The notes beneath the pieces are model-generated. The model had not been told where the DNA came from, ran no database searches, and worked only from the letters and a program-made list of their open reading frames with translations. Below, piece after piece: positions 11,982 through 24,309 of a stretch of DNA of 64,000 bases. The translations under genes were made by a program, and so were the position numbers. The stretch spans positions 4,611 to 68,610 of the forward strand of contig KV425582.1 of assembly GCA_001632425.1 (NCBI GenBank), in the 5' to 3' direction. The DNA is from Neolentinus lepideus HHB14362 ss-1. Lineage: Eukaryota; Basidiomycota; Agaricomycetes; Gloeophyllales; Gloeophyllaceae. The number at the start of each line of letters is the position of its first letter. Positions within the stretch are counted from its first letter, which is position 1.

Positions 11982-12347
11982 TCCCCCAGCTTTGAGGCCC
12001 TTTATCCGCTGCTGTCTACAACTGTATTTGCTCCCAGTAGACTGTTCTGATAAATTCAACAACTGTACGAATACTTTTGTGATTGGTCCTTTATTCCTTA
12101 CGTTGTATAGATGACAGTCGCGATAACGGGAGGTTGACTCCTGCCGCGTCTGCAGCCGGCGTATGCAGCAAAGCACTGATCAGCGCCCGTGCCTTGCCGA
12201 TAATACCACCGCACCCTGAATTGAGGGGCTGCGTTGGCTGTGACATAAACCGGACGGCCAGAGACCGAGAGCAAAATAGGCCAAATATATGGGAGTAGAC
12301 TACATTCTTGTTTAATTTAGTACCAGCAATCCATGTCTGCGTCTTCA

Positions 12348-15300
12348 TCACGCGTCTAGAAATTGGACGGGTCGACAATCAGCTGGCTGACGAGGCAACG
12401 TATGCAACGAGACTTACAATAGGAGGTACCGACCAACATTGTGGACAGGTCTTGCAACTGATCTTCGTTGAACGCTTGCTGATCCTTGTGCCAAGTGTCC
12501 TGTTACGAGCCAATTGAAGGGACGAAAGGTGCAACAAACAGAAATAGAAACAGACCTGGTGAGTCTAGACATTCGGAAGACGGTTAGGTCATCGGAAACG
12601 AATGCCCAGCAACATAGGCGTACCTTCTTGAATTCGGAAGCGCACTTCCGGATGGTTGTAGAGACTGGCGGAGGATCCGTCGAATGTCTCGCCAAGACTG
12701 CAAAGGGAATACGTCAGGCGTTCGAATCCAGTATAGTACGCACATGTCAAGGATTACCTTCAGTCAAAGGAGGCATCCACTTCTCAACGGAATACGGGAA
12801 ACTCTCCATAAGCGCACATATCCCCAAAATCGCCGAATGGAGAGTTCGCAACTTGTCTGCGTACTGAGGATCCTGACGGCTCGGCAGCTTCGTCTTCCGC
12901 GCCAGTGCCACAAAGCGATTCTGGACTCAGGGATACATTAGTAAACCCCGGCACAGCCGTACAAGCTGTCATATTTTACCTTGAGAGGGACGATCTTCTG
13001 CCTCTGGGAGCACCTGACCAGCCCAGATAGCACTTTAGAGCTCATCTCGCGAACTTCAACATTCTCGTCCGCGAGGCAGTTGAGAAGCACGTCCATAATA
13101 GCTGAGATAGACTGGTCGGGAATACTTAGGAGATTACGGAAGAAGAACACTACTAGACTCGGTAGCACGTTAAGTCTTATCCGCCATGACTATGTCTTTG
13201 TTAGAAAAACCGTGACGTTGTTCGCTCAAGTCACATACCTTTGCAGACTTGAGGGCATCGACGTAGATGACCAAAATCCTCTCTATGTATTCCACGGGTG
13301 GCGTGACGGCCGACAGAACATACAACACTGCGGAACTGTAAGTCTGCAACTCGGTACTATCGCTGAGCTCCGTCATCACGAGGATCTCCGGCCTAGAAGA
13401 TGTTCACATAATACTCAAAGTAGGGCCGAGGCAAGGACTCACAACATCGCAGTGATATAGGGGAACGTCATGCAGGCCTGAGGTCCGTAGGATGACACCC
13501 ATATCCATTGCAACACTGCATGAGTAAGGGCCTCAGTATAAGTCGTATATATTCAACGAATGTGACGTACACGTCAACCCGACTTTATCGTACTGGTCGG
13601 ACGACGAATCAGTATTGGAATTTCTGACTTAACGTTAATCAACTTACCTGTGATTGACTGACGCGAGGAGGCGGCAGTCGCTGCTCTTTCCAGACTTGGA
13701 GCTCTTGCACAATATTTGAAACGCGATCGAGGTACGGCGCTTCCCTGTTACGACGGTACCTAGTCACATCTACGCGAACCCACAGGAAATAGATAATTCG
13801 AACCGTATGCGAAGGGGATCATCCGAGTTCACACAAGCTTGAACAAACGCGTCCGCAGATAAATAGGAAGGCTGCCATTTGCATCTGAGCAAAACATAAA
13901 GAAGTTGTGCGATGTGTGCGCGAATCTAAAGCAGACTGTTTGGCCATAATAATAAACCAAATAGCACGGCTCCACGTACTTCAGCATAGCCCGTGTTCGC
14001 ATTCGCGATACAAAGTTGGAAATAATGATCCGCCTTGCCAGAGAAACGAGGGCCGAGGCAGTCCACAAGTACAGCGAACATAGACAGAGTCTTGCTCACT
14101 GTGACAGGATTTAGCAAGGGAGGTTGGCAAGAGCGTTTGGGACTTACTCTCAAAGGCAGAATCTCCGTGGAACTCCAAAGGAAGCCCAAGAATCCAATCC
14201 ACTAGCAACCGATTTCGGCGAGGATCCCAGTCGGCCAATTGCAACTGCGAGGGACAGCTCAGCACACTGCTGAAAGTTTACGTTTAGAACAGTCTTACGG
14301 TGAATACGCTCTCCCAGAATGGTAGTGTGTCGGGCTTGATCTGAGTGAATATCTTGTCGATGCGGGCCATGGTCCAAGTCCAGAGTTTCTCTGACCAAGG
14401 CTTCGGCCAATGTTTCGACCCTGACATGCGTGAGTATAGCAGAATGATAAATTCGATGATGAAAGTACCTCGCCACAGGCCAACCAGTATTTCTCCTCCA
14501 CCCCTCTGTTTGAATTTATCCGCGTCAGATAAGAGAGGATCAATAGCAGATAATATAGAATCGAGCTTGCTACCACCGAGCATTTTGGCTGGACTTCGAG
14601 TGAGATAGCAGTCATGAGACTGATTATAGGTGACAAACCGAGCGTTTTCGCGAAAACTGCATTATCGGAACGCAGATCTGTTGTGCCCCCATTTTTGTTC
14701 GATTCTTGACCCCACAACTGAGCCAATTTCTCGAAGTACACGTCATTAGCAGCATGGTCCATCACTTCGAGAGCAGGCTTTGAATGAGGTTCCCACTCCG
14801 GCAAGGAAGATGCTTCGGTCGCGGGTAGGTACGCTTTTAGGTCACTTGTCCAGGCAAGGAAACCTGTCTCGATCTTGTCGACGTACATATCTCTACCATA
14901 CACCGTTGAATAAACTTCAGAGAACATGCGCGGGCCACGTACCTCTGGCCCCCACCCGGGGAAGGAGGATATTGAAGGGATTGCAGATTTTGAATCCCAA
15001 CAGAGATACGGCGCTGCAAAGGACTGCGCCACTGTTCCAACCAAAGCTCTTCGCTGGTTTTGGCGTATGTTCGCATCTTGATGAATGTGCAAAGCTTGAC
15101 TACAGCGCTGGTGGAAAATGTAATGTAGTAACGGACAGCTATCACAGATACTTACCGTTGCGAGTAGGTCCGTATCGTGGCATGAGGGCTGACGGTATTC
15201 TCGAGAAGAAACTGTGCCAGAACCGGAGGGGTATGCATATCACGACGAAGCAGTCCATACATAAATCTGACGGCCATCTGAACGTATCTCCACTGCAAGA

Positions 15301-18300
15301 TATGAGAGAATTGACTGCTTCTAAAGAACGTATACTCACATGTGTGGTCGATTTCAAAGCAAGACTCAGAATAGACGAAAGCTACACCAACGCTCAGCAC
15401 CATAATCTTATGTGAAGCGGCCATCGACTTACAGTCTGTTGATAAGCAGATTCTCTCTCGGAAGCACGAGTGGCAGCCTTCTGTATCGCCTCTCTTAACA
15501 GGTCTTGATTAATCACTGATGGGGTGAACTCGACTTCCAAGTCATCGAGGACGGCATCTATTGCAGGGGTTTCCTCGGTGTACGAGTCGGTGTGGATAGC
15601 TTCTTCAGAAAGGTGTACAAGACAATCATGGGCAAGACTTGCAACTAGTTGTTGAATGGAAGGCTGCAATGCAACATTAGTACGCACTGACTGAAATATT
15701 ATATACACACTTTCTCCTGGTGTTGACACTCGAGCAAAGCGATCAGATATTTGCCATGGAAGATCCGATCTCATGCCGTGGCGTCAGTGCAGGTTCAGCT
15801 GAGCTCATGACTGCCAACTTACCAGCTAACGTATAAGATGCTGGCGTGGTATTAGTGACGCTATGAAGACCGGAAGCAGGAGCACCTACCGATGCCTTTG
15901 TTCCAGAGAACATATAACGCCCCCTTCATGCGATCAGGATCATTACCTTTGCCCAGTGCATTGAACAACGTCGGTAACATGAACCGCGTCGAGCGGACAT
16001 AATACTGAGATGGGTTGGTGGATCGTCCTGTCATGAGACGGAGACATCACTTACTCCACAAATATTATGCAAAATTGCTTGTGATTGTCTGATATAGGAC
16101 ATCAGCAGGAATTGTAGAGGCAGGCTACAGATCACTTGCCTTCTAACTCTGGTGTATGATGACAACGAGAGTTCCATTAAGTCTTGAAGAAGGGTGTCGT
16201 CAAGTTCTGATCGACGCCGATATAGCGCATACATATAGACTCTTCCGCTATGATAGACCTGAGCCCGCTTCACCCACACTAAGCGAGAGTTCTGTCGCTG
16301 CTTCGGCCACATCCGATGAAGCCTTCAGGATCAATCAGTATAGATCAAGTGGATCTGCGTACGATACTGACTCTCTGGCTTGTGAAAAATTCTTCTGTAG
16401 GGAGTCAAAATTACCCCTGGTCATCCCGTAGTTGAGCAGGAACACATCGATAGACTTCGCAACAGCTACCACAACATCAATGTGATCCTCCCCTTGCTGG
16501 CTTTCTCTAAGGGCTAGAGCCGCGCGATGGATAATGCGACCATATCGACCTCGTGCTTCGGCGACCTTGCGGTACCGTGGATCACTAGGGTCAACAAGCG
16601 TAAATCCTGCGTTCACATCCAGTGATGTCACAAGAAGACCGGCAACTTCAGTGACATTGTCAATACAGGGATTTGCGACGTCTTTGACGCCTTCTTTATA
16701 AAAGGTGGGTAATCCGCTCCAAATGGATCTGGCTACGTTAATGTAACTGTATCGGAAGGTCACTACAGCGGCAGGACAGCGTCTACAGAAGTTAACTTAC
16801 CGGCAGAAATCATTGCGCGAAACATTATCCAATCCGCTGCTCAATTCAAGGAGTGCCTCCACCTTCGAAAGGGCGGTTTCACCGATTGTATCCAATATCT
16901 CCAGAATGAAAGTAATTTCTTCATCCTTAGGGACTGCGAAGAGTAAGTATTGTCCTTCTCGTGCGTGGGTGAAACACGTACAGTGCCATTCTATTTTGAC
17001 ATCCTTAGATTCATAGAGCCGACCCCAGTGCACGTTGTGATCCTGGTTAAACACTGGAAAACGTGAGCACACTCCACTAAGACAACAACGTCACGTTTGA
17101 TACCTGGATCATTCCACTCTTCCGTATTGACAAAGCGACTGTTCAGGGGATAGACTCCGCCGAGAGTATGCAAAATCCTCGTGATGAGACGGCCAGTGCT
17201 GTTATATCCGCGTTCGTTCTTTGTTTTATCCACTAGCAGAGATAGCAGATCGAGAACTTCTTTCTTATGTTTTAACAGCTATGTATGCACGTTTAGCTTC
17301 ATAATACGACACTGTCATTGAGAGAACATACGGCGGATCCACCATAACCTAAGCACCCGCGCAGGATAGACAAATCTGAGACGAATCAATATATACCCCT
17401 GGGAAACAGGAATAGAACTTACTCCAGTGCAAGGTCGTGTCGGATGGAACAGCTGTGTGAGCCGAAGTCGTCCTGACGCTCGATGCACCGTGCTTCAATT
17501 CTTCCCTGATCTGCATCACGCAAAACGGCAGGAATTTATCAATCGTCTGTTGCGGCTTAACTCGAGCGAGACATGCAATGAGCTGTCCAAAGGCCCGGAC
17601 AGCATTGCTCTTTGCATTCGTAGTTCCATAGTCGTAGACCAACTTCAGTACCAGATCGAACAACTGGTCGGACAGATGCAGGCACACTACGTCCAACGTG
17701 CTCTTGATTGATTTCAACACGCTTTCTTCCTGTTTGCCGCCTGTCATGCCCTTCTTTCCTCCTTCTTCCGGCAGATTTTCATAGAGAGCAAGGACGCGAC
17801 GAAACAGTGACGTAACCCAATCTGTGGAGGGTAGCTGTGATATGACGAACATCTAGACACAGTATCTCTTTCGAGTAGATCTTACCAGCAAAACCAGCTG
17901 TGCTTTCTCTAACGAGTGCTCTCTCTTCGTCCCTATCCAGAGCGGGTCCACCGGCTTCAAGAGTATCTGGCAAACGACTGTCGCCATCAACATCCATTAG
18001 TTCCTCGGGCGGTGTATCGCTAGTCAAAGGCAGTCCTGATTGGTGGATTGACAAGTCACCAATCTTGATGTGCTGAACAGTAGCGACAATGAACATAGCG
18101 GCACAGACCGTCTTAACGTGATCGTTCTGGAATGGGAAACAGGATATTAACGTCAGACTTGGTCGTTGCTTAGAGAAAATCATGCACACACCAGGTCAAT
18201 TCCCGGTAGACATAATTCAAGGAGCGGCACGACGTGCTTTTGCCCGCCAAGCCAGACCTGTTCCGACACGAGAGGCAGCGAAACGCCTGATAACATACTT

Positions 18301-20307
18301 AGAACCGCCGTCGTCCTATGCGTTTCGTTGACAACCTCTAGTCCTGAGTACGCTCGTTCCAATAACTCAGGCATAATGTTATTGGGCTCCAGGAAGGCCA
18401 AGGCACGCAGTGTTCCTTGGGCATAGCTCATCGAGATCTGGTCCTTGGAGAACATGGCTAGTAGCGCAGGTGTGCGGAGCATACTGACGAATGCTCGCCG
18501 GATGGCCGGTGTGAGCCGGTGAGCCTACACCACATATCTGAATCTGAATTTCGCGCAAAAGACGGGAAAAAATACGTACCACAGGTGTCTTGCAGGCATC
18601 TTGCCGTTCCTCATTCCAGCGTTTGCTGAACTCACTCGCTAGTCGATGTACAAAGCCTGTTAGCTGATGACGAGTCAATAAGGCAGCTGCAAAGCCAGTC
18701 AATGTCGACCCTCACGCTTGTAGTCCACGGTCCCGAATTTGATGGATGGAAAAACGATTCAGTACTGGTAATGAGGCGATCCAAGCTGTCCAGAGCTTCC
18801 GAGCCCGCCAAGTAACCGGCCACAGACTCCGACCCTGATCCGCTAGGTGGCGTTACACTATCTTCGCGCACAGGACCGTCGGCGGACATAGAATATACGA
18901 TCATCCTCGCAAGTGCGCCTAAATAATGTCCGTGTCAGGTTCATCTCAAAGATTCGGAAAAAAAATGCTGACTTGGCCTGCTGATTGACTTCTTGATGCG
19001 GAGAGATTGCCTATCGGCCATTGAATCGGCGTGTCCCCCAGTTGTGCTAGCTCCCTATGCAGTTGAAGATATGGACATCACCGGGTTATTAAAGACAGTG
19101 TTATACACTTACTCTGGTTGCGCCAACCGGAACGTCTGAAAAAGTATGTTAATCAGCAAAGTCAGAACACGAAGATGTTCTCAAGAAGCACGAACTCATT
19201 GAACCCAAGGCTTTGCCCATGAGAAAGGTCCACTGTTCTTGGGACCAAATACCAACGTCTTTCCACCGAGCACCACCTTCTTCTCCAGCGTCACCAGCTT
19301 GGCCGGCTACATGCTCTTCGGACAGATCACCCACCAACTCGAGAAGCCTGTCGTCAACGACGGTGGAATTGAATGCTTCCCAGATCTTCAAAAGTGGGGG
19401 CAGGTAGAGGTGACAATGCGTTGGCGGAATGAATGAAGTGATTACGGGAATCATCGTCAAATAGGTCTATGTCATGGGAGATTAGCCGCTGCACATTCTA
19501 TTCCCATGGCCGTGGGTCGAAGAACGCACATCCTTTGTAAACAGCGGCAGGAACGTAGAAAGCATATTTGGTATCTCGGTGGCAGGATAGTATCGCTTGC
19601 ATAGTTCTGCGACATATAACAAGATATTGACAACATTACGCCTGATGTATAATTCATGAAGTCGCACTCCGACGCGGATCTCACAGTCACGTACGATGAA
19701 TCCTGTATGCGCTTCTTTGGCCATAGTTCTCTCTGAAGAACCTTCCATAAATTCTGCCAAGACAGTTGGAGGTCCCATGCCTCAAGCTTACGCTTCATAC
19801 CGGGCTTGTTCGATAACAGGCGCGAAAGCATATCGGCCCAGCTGCGGATCACCCGGGGCTCTATTCCTGGAAGTAAACAGAGCTCATAGTATAATCGTAC
19901 TATCTTGGCTCTGAGTACCTTGGAGATAGGATATCGCATAAGAAGCCAACTTTGAGGGAAGTGGCATGAGCCGGAGAATCTTAAAAGTACAAGGAGAGGA
20001 CGCACCATTGCAGCATCCCATCCCAAGTCGTGAGTACCAGCCAATTCTTCGTCTTCGCGCATATAGCGATCCGCCCAACGATGTATTCCAACTTGGCCTC
20101 CATGTCTTGCACCGACTCGCACTCGTACGGCACGGACGTCAGGTAGGTGCGCAGCGAAGAGAGCTGCTGATCATACGCCGCCTCGTCAACTTCCGGGGTG
20201 TCAATTGAAGGTGTGCCAGAGCTGTACATGTCGTCGTCCTCCATACTGGCGCCAAAGTCGTTGTCCAGACTAAAGTACGTAAACAGTGTAAAGTTCTGGG
20301 AATCCAT
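12348..20307 (-). CDS. BLM10: Proteasome activator Blm10/PA200
   Basis: A very large HEAT-repeat protein that caps the 20S proteasome and opens its gate. The gene has many short introns across ~8 kb. The N-terminal exon (from ATG 20307) contains PYECESVQDMEAKLEYIVGR, continuing in the next exon with a segment typical of PA200. C-terminal exons carry DENVEVREMSSKVLSGLVR and LMESFPYSVEKWMPPLTEV. The last exons are 12564-12556 (9 nt), 12499-12418 and 12355-12348, giving the C-terminus SYYA. This is the HbYX-type tail (YYA) that inserts into the alpha-ring pocket and opens the gate. The gene is transcribed divergently from the Aim18-like gene, with 283 bp between the two ATGs. Internal exon boundaries were not all resolved. 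Family and both ends are firm. Confidence 0.93.
12556..12564 (-). other. BLM10: 9-nt microexon of BLM10 (Thr-His-Gln)
   Basis: ACTCACCAG is flanked by AG upstream and GT downstream on the minus strand. It joins the exon ending in FKK (12624) to the exon beginning DTWHKD (12499), giving FKK-THQ-DTWHKD in frame. Without it, two adjacent introns would merge into one 124-nt intron and three residues would be lost. The flanking introns are 59 and 56 nt, normal for this genome. Confidence 0.7.
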
Positions 20308-20590
20308 GATCTAAATTGTAGTTCTTCCTGAGGTAATGAAAATGCTCTCACTTATTATATGCTTTCCGTTATGACTTACGCGTTCCCTGAAGCTGACGCG
20401 TCCACAGCCAGTGAGAGTAAGATGCAGTTGGACGAGACGCGTAACGCCTTGTCCGCGGTACCGCGTTCTTTAGATCTACTACGTCCGATCTCGCCCACGT
20501 GGCCACGATTATGCCCATAGTCGGCCTGGACGCGGTTGGTCCCTGTTACACTAGTCTCCCAGGGCTAATCCAGCTCAGGTGTCGAGAAAA

Positions 20591-21650
20591 ATGCTGCATA
20601 AAATCCCGGGCCTCGTAACTCGGACCGTTATTGCAAGCAGGACGTCTCCCAGGTTCCGTCGTGACTTTCACTCCGCAAGGTCCTCTCCGAGGGCGTCACT
20701 GAGCCCGCTGGTATGGGGCGCTGCCGTCGGATTTACTTCACTATGGGCTTTGCATGTTCAGACAGTACACCTTGACACTGAAGCACCATTAATCTCTGAT
20801 GAGACACGTGGTGAGCTGTCTGATACAAGCTAAGCGCCTTCGCCTTACCGACTAATACGCAGCCCTTGTTAGTTGACCCTGCGACATCCATCGAATTCCC
20901 CACTACCCTTACCATTCCGTCCAAAGTCCCGCTTCCTCAGTTCACATTGATTGGAGTTGGTGTCCGGACTGTATCCTTCTTACGGGTGAAAGTGTATTCG
21001 GTTGGCTTCTACGCTGACTTGAATAATCCTAACTTGAAAGTAAGTCGCTAGATACACAAAATCTGTTGACTTTGGCATTTACCTTTTGTAGATCCCAAAA
21101 ACTGCCACTCCTCAGGAGAAAATTGAGCATATCATCCAAAATACCGCTTGCGTGCTTCGAATAAGTGTGCCCAGTACTATCACAACGTAAACCACCATCT
21201 TTCTCATACCGTCTTCGTATTCAGTTCCCACCCGGTCCACATCATATAGTCATCTCAGAGACGGCTTCATGCGAGCCTTGCAAGGCCGCATGCGTCTCCT
21301 CCAGCAGAACGGCACATTGACTTCCGAAGAAGAAGCGTCCGCCCAGTCTCCTCTGCGCAAACTCAAATCTATCTTCCCCAACACTCCCCTGGCTAAGCAC
21401 GCACCCTTGGATATTTTGCTGACCGAGCCGGAACCCTCACAACCGCGGTCACTGGTCTTCCGAGACCTTGGTGCCGTCCAGAATGACTGGGTGGCGAAGC
21501 ATTTTGTCTTGGCGTATTTTGAAGGCGATGGTATCAGTCCGCCGGTACGTGTCTGCTAGCGGTTGGATCTTCATCGCGCTTCTCATAGGAATTTTTTGCT
21601 TAAAGCTCAAACAATCCGTCGTGACAGCTCTGGAGGGCTTCGGGAAATGA
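20591..21650 (+). CDS. Chalcone-isomerase-like mitochondrial protein (Aim18/Aim46 family)
   Basis: Five exons (20591-20810, 20873-21039, 21092-21164, 21225-21544, 21606-21650) give 274 residues. The N-terminus is Arg/Ser-rich with few acidic residues, consistent with a mitochondrial presequence. A hydrophobic segment (PLVWGAAVGFTSLWAL) suggests an inner-membrane anchor. The CHI fold signature GVGVRTVSFLRVKVYSVGFY contains the Arg that corresponds to the catalytic Arg of plant chalcone isomerase. Yeast Aim18/Aim46 are described as CHI-domain mitochondrial hemoproteins, but their reaction is not established. The start is the first ATG at 20591. Function beyond family membership is not claimed. 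Confidence 0.8.
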
Positions 21651-22006
21651 GGATGTTATAGCAGCCTTGTATTTGGCAGCTGCATTTATCACTTGCGATT
21701 GCTGGCGGAATGGACATCACTCTTGAGTCTCGTGTAGATTTAAATTCCAGCATTTCGTATAAAGGATGGAAGAAATATTCATACTATGATGATTAGGTTA
21801 TTTATAACCCAAAACATTGGTGTATCTTGTCGGTAGAGCGCGTGATGTCGTCCAATTTGCTCCAAATTGGCCGGTAGGAAGTCACGTTGTTGAGTGCCTT
21901 GCAAGTTTTAGCGTTCGCATTGACGGATCTCTCGTATAGTGTCGAACATCCTGATTTGCTTTTAATACCGCTTTTGCGGCTTTACTGATGCCTTCTACCT
22001 TGTGAA
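21651..22006. other. Intergenic between Aim18-like gene and TIM21
   Basis: About 350 bases, AT-rich in the first half (likely 3' UTR). No gene or RNA was seen. Confidence 0.5.
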
Positions 22007-23366
22007 ATGCATTCCCACTTGCACCACCTCTCGTCTCGACTACCACTGCCGACTCGATCTTATTTTTGTCCGAAGTCCATTTCTGTTTCCGTCTTACATG
22101 CCAGAAGATATGCGACGCATAAGGACCCAGTAATTCCGAGCTCACTGCTCTCTCAAGCCCTCGATCAGAGGCAGCGGGCCGCCAGGAGGGAGGACAACGT
22201 CGGTCCCTTCCAGCTCGGGATTGTACCTCCCACTCCGGAGGAGGTCGGGAATGTGAAGAAGTGGTCTCAGTTAAGTGCGAGCGGGAAAGGTGCGTTTTGC
22301 GCCTCAAGCCATGCTATGGAGATCATGTGTTATTCATATGCTGTGGTGATTTCGAATATTAGTTGCACGAGCGACTGCACGAGCGACCAGCTTAACTGTT
22401 ATCCTATTTGGTGCCGGGTTGTCCGCAGTACTGATCTATGCGCTGACGTCGGAGCTGTTCTCGAGGAACTCGCCGACTGTGCTGTATAATGAGGCGTGCG
22501 AGATGATCAAGAGTTCTCCCCGGGTTCGTGCTTTCTCTTGCAAGTTACGTAGGTTCTAAGCGTGGATATTTGATGTAGGTTGCGAAATACCTCCCCGGCC
22601 CCCTCATGTTCCACAACAATCCACCTTCATCCCTCCGCCCAAGACACCGGAACCACCAAGTTGCATCACAGATTGTCTTGGACGCCTCCGGTCAAGAGCA
22701 CCTCCTTCTGAACTTCTATGTCCAGAGCCGCGCTTCTGATCCTAATGCATCCACTACTTCATCCGACCAATCCTACCTCACCTCGATTGGCAACTGGATT
22801 AAGCACGTATCGGAAATTTCATGGGACGAAGCCAAAGAGACGGCGGACTCGGTGTCGGAGAGTGCACAGCGGTTAGTGAGGTATCTTGCAGGGAAGCCCG
22901 AGCCTGCGAGTCCACGAGCAGCAACTTCGGTGGAGGAGCCGAAGGAAAAGGACAAGGACAAGGACAAGGGCAGCTGGTGGGGTTTGGCTGGGGTGTTTGG
23001 CGGTCTCAGGAATTCGTTGGGTGGGGCAGTACACGAGGGTGTTGAGCGCAGTGTGGACGGGAGAGTATGGACGGATGGGGAGGTTCATGCGGATTTAGTT
23101 AAGGTATATGATACTCTTTGGTTTGATTTGGGCAGGGTGAAATGTGCGGATGGTGCTAATGAGACTTATTGTGACAGGATGCGGATGGGTATTTCCGGTT
23201 CCGGTATATTTTGGTGGACATTCCCAGTGAGTCTGTCGTGCCATTGCTGACTGAAGTGTAGTTGACCTTCTATGCAGATTCAAGAACACGCAACCCAATA
23301 CGGGTATTCGTAGAACGCTCGGGTGACGTGAGGGAGAACGAACCAGTGTGGCGCTTCACATCATAA
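22007..23366 (+). CDS. TIM21: Tim21, subunit of the TIM23 presequence translocase
   Basis: Inner-membrane protein whose intermembrane-space domain links TIM23 to TOM and to respiratory complexes. Exons 22007-22289, 22363-22523, 22579-23103, 23178-23226 and 23278-23366 give 368 residues. Visible in order: a presequence with many Arg/His/Ser; a matrix segment; a membrane span (VILFGAGLSAVLIYAL); then the Tim21 domain (VLYNEACEMIKSSPR, HRNHQVASQIVLDASGQEHL, LNFYV, and YFRFRYILVDI near the end). Between LNFYV and the last strands sits about 115 extra residues with a Lys/Asp-repeat stretch and a Gly-rich patch, not present in yeast Tim21. The next gene, VMA7, is convergent. Confidence 0.9.
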
Positions 23367-23565
23367 CCAACCAACTCCCTAAGACTAAAACTGATGATCA
23401 CATATCGAATTGCTATGTTATGTATATTGCTTTGCGTTGACGGCGTCCATGTATCATTAGCTATTAACTTACAGTGCTCAGGGGATAACAGTCCAAGCTC
23501 ATCCGCGCATCCTTTAGGACTTGGCTCAGTGAGCAATGCTAGAGAAACTGGACATTGGGGTTCCA

Positions 23566-24152
23566 TTAATCGCCGAAGAGCTTCTGAACACGCTTCAGGA
23601 CTGAATCCTTTGCAGGGTCTGCGACATGAATACGGATCAATCATTGCATGCAAACGCGGTGGACGTGGATCTGGGCGTACCGTAGGGGTGGTCTTTCGAG
23701 GGTATCTCGAGGAGGGCGGGGAAGGCCTGGGTGTACTTGTCGACTAGGGGTCGGATCTTCTCAGCAACCTAGTAATACCATTAGTGATCACTGTCATGGC
23801 CGCGTTGAGATCTGGGACTTGCATGTTGGTTGATCAGGAGGATGGCGATGTCTTTGCGTTCGGTGTACTCTCCAAATGCCGCTTCGATGGAGGATACACT
23901 GGTCTCTGTAAGAAATAAAGACACGCATAAGCATGAGTGTTCGCGCCCACGCTGTGTGGCTCTCACTCGAATCTACGACCAGGAAGTTTCGCTTCGCCTT
24001 GTCCACATTTCCGATGCCAGCCAGAAGGAGGCCCGTCACCGTATCCTGTAGGTTGTGTTCAGTAGCTGTCAGTTTATGCGAGCAACTCCCACACACACTT
24101 CATCGCCAATGACTGCGAGGAGGTTTCGATCCTTGAAGGACGTGCTGGCCAT
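23566..24152 (-). CDS. VMA7: V-type proton ATPase subunit F
   Basis: Central-stalk subunit of the V1 sector of the vacuolar H+-ATPase. Exons 24152-24099, 24045-23967, 23905-23823, 23768-23681 and 23618-23566 splice to 118 residues, the usual size for the family. Motifs include [20 protein letters not shown] near the N-terminus, FLVVDSKTSV, and [18 protein letters not shown] in the middle, ending [13 protein letters not shown]. The third intron begins GCAAGT instead of GT, a GC-AG intron; no usable GT donor keeps the frame. The gene is divergent from the Ecd homologue, with 157 bp between start codons. Confidence 0.95.
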
Positions 24153-24309
24153 TGCGATGACGGCGGAGGCAGCACTCGAAGTCACTGAGCCTAATGCGAC
24201 CACGTGATCTCATCCATCCATAATGGGCGCGTCGAGGCGGTCGAACACCGACTTGAATTTCTAACTGAAAACCCTGGTCTGAGCATCTCACTTCTTCCCT
24301 CTAGCCAGC
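24153..24309. promoter_or_regulatory. Shared bidirectional promoter, VMA7 / Ecd homologue
   Basis: Only 157 bp separate the two divergent start codons, so both promoters and leaders must lie here. The segment contains ATGCGACCACGTGAT (CACGTG core near 24200). No convincing TATA box was seen. Confidence 0.6.
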
